Below, in pieces: positions 44,531-47,382 of a stretch of DNA of 47,382 nt (the first letter of the stretch is position 1; each line of letters begins with the position of its first letter). This DNA is from Leucobacter sp. Ag1 (GTDB lineage: Bacteria > Actinomycetota > Actinomycetes > Actinomycetales > Microbacteriaceae). The stretch spans positions 1 to 47,382 of the forward strand of contig NZ_LAYO01000084.1 of assembly GCF_000980875.1 (NCBI RefSeq). Direction: 5' to 3'. Made by a program: the position numbers and the translations under genes. A model generated the notes under the pieces. That model saw only the letters and a program-made list of their open reading frames with translations. It made no database searches and had not been told where the DNA came from.

Positions 44531-44821
44531 ATGTCGTTCCAGAGCTACCTCGACAACATCGAGGCCAAGACCGGGCTGACGCCGCGCCGCTTCATCGAGC
44601 TCGCCGACGAGCGCGGGTTCGGGCCGGGCACGAAGGCCACCCCGATCCTCGAGTGGCTACAGGCCGACTACGGCCTCGGCCGCGGACACGGCATGGCGCT
44701 CGTGCACGTGATCACCAAGGGACCGCAGATCAGCGACAAGCACGTCGGCTCCGACGGCACGCACGCCGACGCGAGCGACGTGCTCTGGCTCGACGGCAAG
44801 GATTCGAACCCCGCGAGCTGA
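44531..44821 (+). CDS. DUF4287-domain protein
   Basis: 96 aa, soluble. SYLDNIEAKTGLTPRRFIEL at the start and YGLGRGHGMALVHVITKGP in the middle are typical of DUF4287, a small family of unknown function common in actinobacteria. AAGGAGA ribosome site just upstream. Probably co-transcribed with the cupin gene. Confidence 0.87.
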   Translation: MSFQSYLDNIEAKTGLTPRRFIELADERGFGPGTKATPILEWLQADYGLGRGHGMALVHVITKGPQISDKHVGSDGTHADASDVLWLDGKDSNPAS

Positions 44822-44870
44822 CCGCAGGCAGCCGTGCCGCTCGCGACGACGCCGGATCAGCGCCGTCGCG

Positions 44871-44947
44871 CGCTCAGCCGGATCTGAGCGCTCAGCCGGA
44901 TCGGTTCGAGGAATCGGTCCGGCTGAGTGCTCGGATCCGGCTGAGCG
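44871..44947. repeat. Opposed 18-bp-period repeats between convergent genes
   Basis: CGCTCAGCCGGATC occurs at 44871-44884 and 44889-44902 (period 18), and its complement GATCCGGCTGAGCG at 44934-44947, with a near copy CCGGCTGAGTGC at 44919-44930 (again 18 apart). The outer arms pair perfectly over 14 bp and the inner arms nearly so, giving a long cruciform or RNA stem. It lies between the convergent stops of the DUF4287 and helicase genes and probably terminates both. Confidence 0.75.
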
Positions 44948-44974
44948 AACAGCGACCGCGGGATGGCCCCGCCG

Positions 44975-46816
44975 CTACAGCTCGTCGCCGGGCGCGAAGT
45001 CGCCGAAGGAGTCGGGCTCGATCCCGAGCTGCTCGAAGAGCTCGCGCGTACGCTTCTGCCGGGTGCGCGGGATCACCGTCAGCACGGCCCCGTCGCGGCC
45101 GGCCCGGCCGGTGCGTCCCGCGCGGTGCACGTAGGTCTTGGCGTCGCCCGGCGGATCGGCCTGGATCACCAGGTCGACGTCGTCGACGTGCAGGCCGCGG
45201 GCGGCGACATCGGTCGCGACGAGCACGGGAACCTTCCCCTCTGCGAAGCGCTGGAGATTGCGCTCGCGCTTCGCCTGAGCCAGGTCGCCGTGCAGCGCGG
45301 TCACGCGGAGGCCTTCTTCCGCGAACAGCTCCGCCAACCGATCGACGTAGGCGCGGGTGCGGCAGAACACGATGACCCGCTTGCCTCGGCGCGCGAGCTC
45401 GACCAGCGCCGCGTCCTTGTCCTCCCGCAGCACGACGAGCACGCGATGCGTCACGTCGCCCTGCACCTCGGCGTCCTCCGCGATCTCGTGCACGGCGGGG
45501 TTCTGCAGGAACTCGTCGACGAGGTCGCGCACGCCCCAGTCGAGCGTGGCTGAGAACAGCAGGCGCTGCCCGCCGCGTTCGGTGCGGCGCAGGATCCGCT
45601 GCACGGGCTCGAGGAACCCGAGCTCGCACATGTGGTCGGCCTCGTCGAGCACGGTCACGTGCACGTCGCGCAGTTCGAGGATCCCGCGCTGCGCGAGGTC
45701 CTCGATGCGGCCGGGCGTACCGATCACGATGTCGACGCCGCGGTGCAGCGCGTGCAGCTGCGGTTCGAACGGGGATCCGCCGACGAACTGGCCGGTGTAG
45801 AGCCCGACCGACCGTGCGATGGGCTGCACGGTGCGGTCGATCTGCAGGGCCAGCTCGCGGGTGGGTGCGAGGATCAGCGCCTTCGGCGCGCGCACGCTCG
45901 GCTTCTCGCCCTTCTGCCGCTTCTGCGCGACGCCGCGCTCGCGGCGCTGCTTCGGCGGATCCGGGCGGAACACGCCCTCGGCCTTGAGCTTCAGGATGCG
46001 CTCGACGAGAGCGGCGCCGAACGCGATGGTCTTGCCGGATCCGGTGCGGGCCCGGCCCAGCAAGTGGCGTCCCTCGACGGCGTCCGGGATCGTGGCGGCC
46101 TGGATCGGGAACGGCCGCTCGGCGCCAAGCTCGGTGAGCGCGCGCACGATGTTGCCGCCGAGGCCGAGGTCGGCGAAGCCGAGACCCCGCACGTCCTCCG
46201 CCGAGGTGCGCTTCGCCTCGAGCCGCTCGAAGGAGACCGAGTGCTCCTGCGACCCGCGCTGCGGCGGTTCGCGTCGATCCTGCGGGCGATGACCGGCAGC
46301 CTGCGGGCGGTGCCCGCGGGACTCGCCGTGCTCGCGATGCGGACGCTCCGAACGCGGTCGCTCCCCGCCGGGCGCAGCACCGCCGCGGGGCATGCCGTCG
46401 GCATCGAAGGAGAAGACCCGCGCACCGCCGTTCTGCGCGGCGGCGTCGCGGTGCGACTCGCGCTGGCGTCCCGAGCCGTGGCCGGATCCGCGATCCCTCG
46501 ACCCCTCGGTCGCGCGATCGGGGCGCTCGCTCCGGGCGGCACCGCGGTCCCGCGGATCCCGTCGGGCGCGGTCGGGGCGACCGGCGTCGCGGCCGGTGTC
46601 CCGGCCTCCGCGATGGTCCGAACCCCGGCGCTCGGCGCCGCGGTCCTGCCCGGCGCGCGGATCGGAGTCGCGCCGCGGACGCTCCGGGGAGTCGGCGGGG
46701 CCGTTCTGCCGGTCGTCACCGAATCGCCCGCCCGGGCGCCCTCGGCGCCCGGAGGACTTGCCTCGGTTCGGGTTGTAGTCGGATGGTGCGCGATAGCCGC
46801 GCCGACGCTGATTCAT
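44975..46816 (-). CDS. DEAD-box RNA helicase with long Arg/Gly/Asp-rich N-terminus
   Basis: 613 aa. Residues 1-190 are low complexity, rich in Arg, Gly, Asp and Ser (RGRPGGRFGDDRQ, then RPRRDSDPRAGQDRG), typical of RNA-binding, phase-separating tails but placed at the N-terminus. The helicase core follows: Q motif region FPIQAATIPDAVEGRHLL, Walker A ARTGSGKT (K262), PTRELALQI, the motif DEAD at about 389-392, SAT, and HRAGRTGRAGR. Functions in this family include RNA unfolding, ribosome assembly and cold adaptation. Starts 6 bases after the stop of the acidic protein gene on the same strand. Confidence 0.93.
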   Translation of the reverse strand: MNQRRRGYRAPSDYNPNRGKSSGRRGRPGGRFGDDRQNGPADSPERPRRDSDPRAGQDRGAERRGSDHRGGRDTGRDAGRPDRARRDPRDRGAARSERPDRATEGSRDRGSGHGSGRQRESHRDAAAQNGGARVFSFDADGMPRGGAAPGGERPRSERPHREHGESRGHRPQAAGHRPQDRREPPQRGSQEHSVSFERLEAKRTSAEDVRGLGFADLGLGGNIVRALTELGAERPFPIQAATIPDAVEGRHLLGRARTGSGKTIAFGAALVERILKLKAEGVFRPDPPKQRRERGVAQKRQKGEKPSVRAPKALILAPTRELALQIDRTVQPIARSVGLYTGQFVGGSPFEPQLHALHRGVDIVIGTPGRIEDLAQRGILELRDVHVTVLDEADHMCELGFLEPVQRILRRTERGGQRLLFSATLDWGVRDLVDEFLQNPAVHEIAEDAEVQGDVTHRVLVVLREDKDAALVELARRGKRVIVFCRTRAYVDRLAELFAEEGLRVTALHGDLAQAKRERNLQRFAEGKVPVLVATDVAARGLHVDDVDLVIQADPPGDAKTYVHRAGRTGRAGRDGAVLTVIPRTRQKRTRELFEQLGIEPDSFGDFAPGDEL

Positions 46817-46822
46817 CTCTGC

Positions 46823-47382
46823 CTATCGCTGGGCGGCGGGGCCGGAGCCCGGGCCGTCGTGCTGGTCGCCGTCGGGTTCGGCGTCGTGCGTGGCCTGCCA
46901 CATGAGCTCGGCCCAGTCGAGCTCGCCGGTGACCGGCGGAGCCGGCTTCGCGGGATCCGGCTCGGGGGCCGCGGGCAGCTCGATGGGATCGAGTGCGGGA
47001 GCTGCGGGCTCGGGCTCCTGCTCGGGCTCGGGTTCCGGCTCCGATGCAGGCTCGGGTTCCCGCTCCGGCTCCGGTGCGAGTTCCGGCTCGGACTCGATGC
47101 GGGCCTCGGGGAGCGCTGACGGCAGGTCGGCCCAGGCGGCCTCCGCGGCCACGGGTGCGGCCGTCTCGGTCACGGACTCGGCCGGTTCGACGGAGTCGTT
47201 CTCGGGCTCGGCCGGCTCGGCTTCGGTGTCGAGGGGGAGGCCCAGACGTCCGAGCAGCGCGGAGAGCTCGGGCGAGACCTCGGCCTCGGCGCCCTGGTCG
47301 GGGTGCACGTCGGATCCGCTGGAGTCGGCGTCCGCCTCGGCTGCGGTGACGGACGGCTCTCCCTCCGGCTCCGGCTCCGGCT
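46823..47382 (-). CDS. Acidic Pro/Glu-repeat protein, 5' end outside the window
   Basis: The frame is open to the right edge. An in-frame GTG exists at 47308, but the codons upstream continue the same PEPEPE pattern, so the gene most likely begins beyond the window. The visible part is very acidic with Glu-Pro runs (EPEPEQEPEP, PEREPEPASE) and few basic residues; a conserved-looking patch LDWAELMWQATHDAE sits near the C-terminus. I do not recognise the family. Directly upstream of the helicase with only 6 bases between, so probably one operon. Confidence 0.65.
   Translation of the reverse strand, partial: PEPEPEGEPSVTAAEADADSSGSDVHPDQGAEAEVSPELSALLGRLGLPLDTEAEPAEPENDSVEPAESVTETAAPVAAEAAWADLPSALPEARIESEPELAPEPEREPEPASEPEPEPEQEPEPAAPALDPIELPAAPEPDPAKPAPPVTGELDWAELMWQATHDAEPDGDQHDGPGSGPAAQR

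Overview
The window is about 47.4 kb of very GC-rich DNA (roughly 70% by eye). It is densely coding, with many GTG starts and ATGA/GTGA stop-start overlaps. Protein style (ABC-F with two domains, VIT/CCC1 family, PucR regulators, neutral zinc metallopeptidase, DUF4287, DtxR-type iron box) points to an actinobacterium of the Microbacteriaceae type, possibly Leucobacter-like; the genus is inference only. I see no rRNA or tRNA genes, phage genes, transposase or CRISPR array.

Layout. (1) 1-1414: 3' part of an ABC-F type ATPase whose first ~58 visible residues look like LivF rather than ABC-F. (2) 1411-11820: an iron block. A minus-strand pair of ABC exporter-fold half-transporters is divergent from an AraC regulator. 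Then, behind a DtxR/IdeR-like box, comes a plus-strand operon of siderophore-binding lipoprotein, siderophore-interacting flavoreductase, two FecCD permeases and a FecE ATPase, followed by a VIT-family metal transporter. (3) 11956-16823: M20 deacylase, GNAT acyltransferase, N-succinylamino acid racemase-like enolase and a PucR regulator. The first three match the known succinylation-racemisation-desuccinylation route that converts D- to L-amino acids. (4) 16868-18294: two minus-strand genes of unknown function. (5) 18424-30439: an eight-gene minus-strand peptide-scavenging operon: serine beta-lactamase/D-aminopeptidase-like hydrolase, M19 dipeptidase, DppDF fusion, DppB, DppC, peptide-binding lipoprotein, erythromycin-esterase-like protein, S9 prolyl oligopeptidase. 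(6) 30832-32072: an alkyltransferase-like protein coupled to a LysR-type ligand-binding domain without HTH but with a histone-like tail. (7) 32069-35343: kbl-tdh threonine catabolism operon and a divergent LysR regulator. (8) 35354-37498: zinc metallopeptidase, then a lower-GC membrane coiled-coil gene bracketed by a duplicated metallopeptidase promoter. (9) 37499-44821: orphan amino-acid-binding lipoprotein, proline iminopeptidase, AbiEi-like protein, acyl-CoA oxidase, ArsR-type regulator, cupin, DUF4287 protein. (10) 44975-47382: DEAD-box helicase and the end of an acidic Pro/Glu-repeat protein.

How the parts may work together: regions 3 and 5 converge and read as one programme. Peptides are imported by the Dpp system and cut by M19, serine and prolyl peptidases that tolerate or prefer D-residues, and the released D-amino acids are turned into L-amino acids by the GNAT/racemase/M20 trio under PucR control.

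The strongest unexplained structure is a set of short-period intergenic repeat arrays. The best one (30586-30792) holds nine diverged 19-bp units, four on the minus strand and five on the plus strand, pointing outward between two divergent operons. A related 19-bp-period structure lies at 40514-40602 and an 18-bp-period analogue at 44871-44947.
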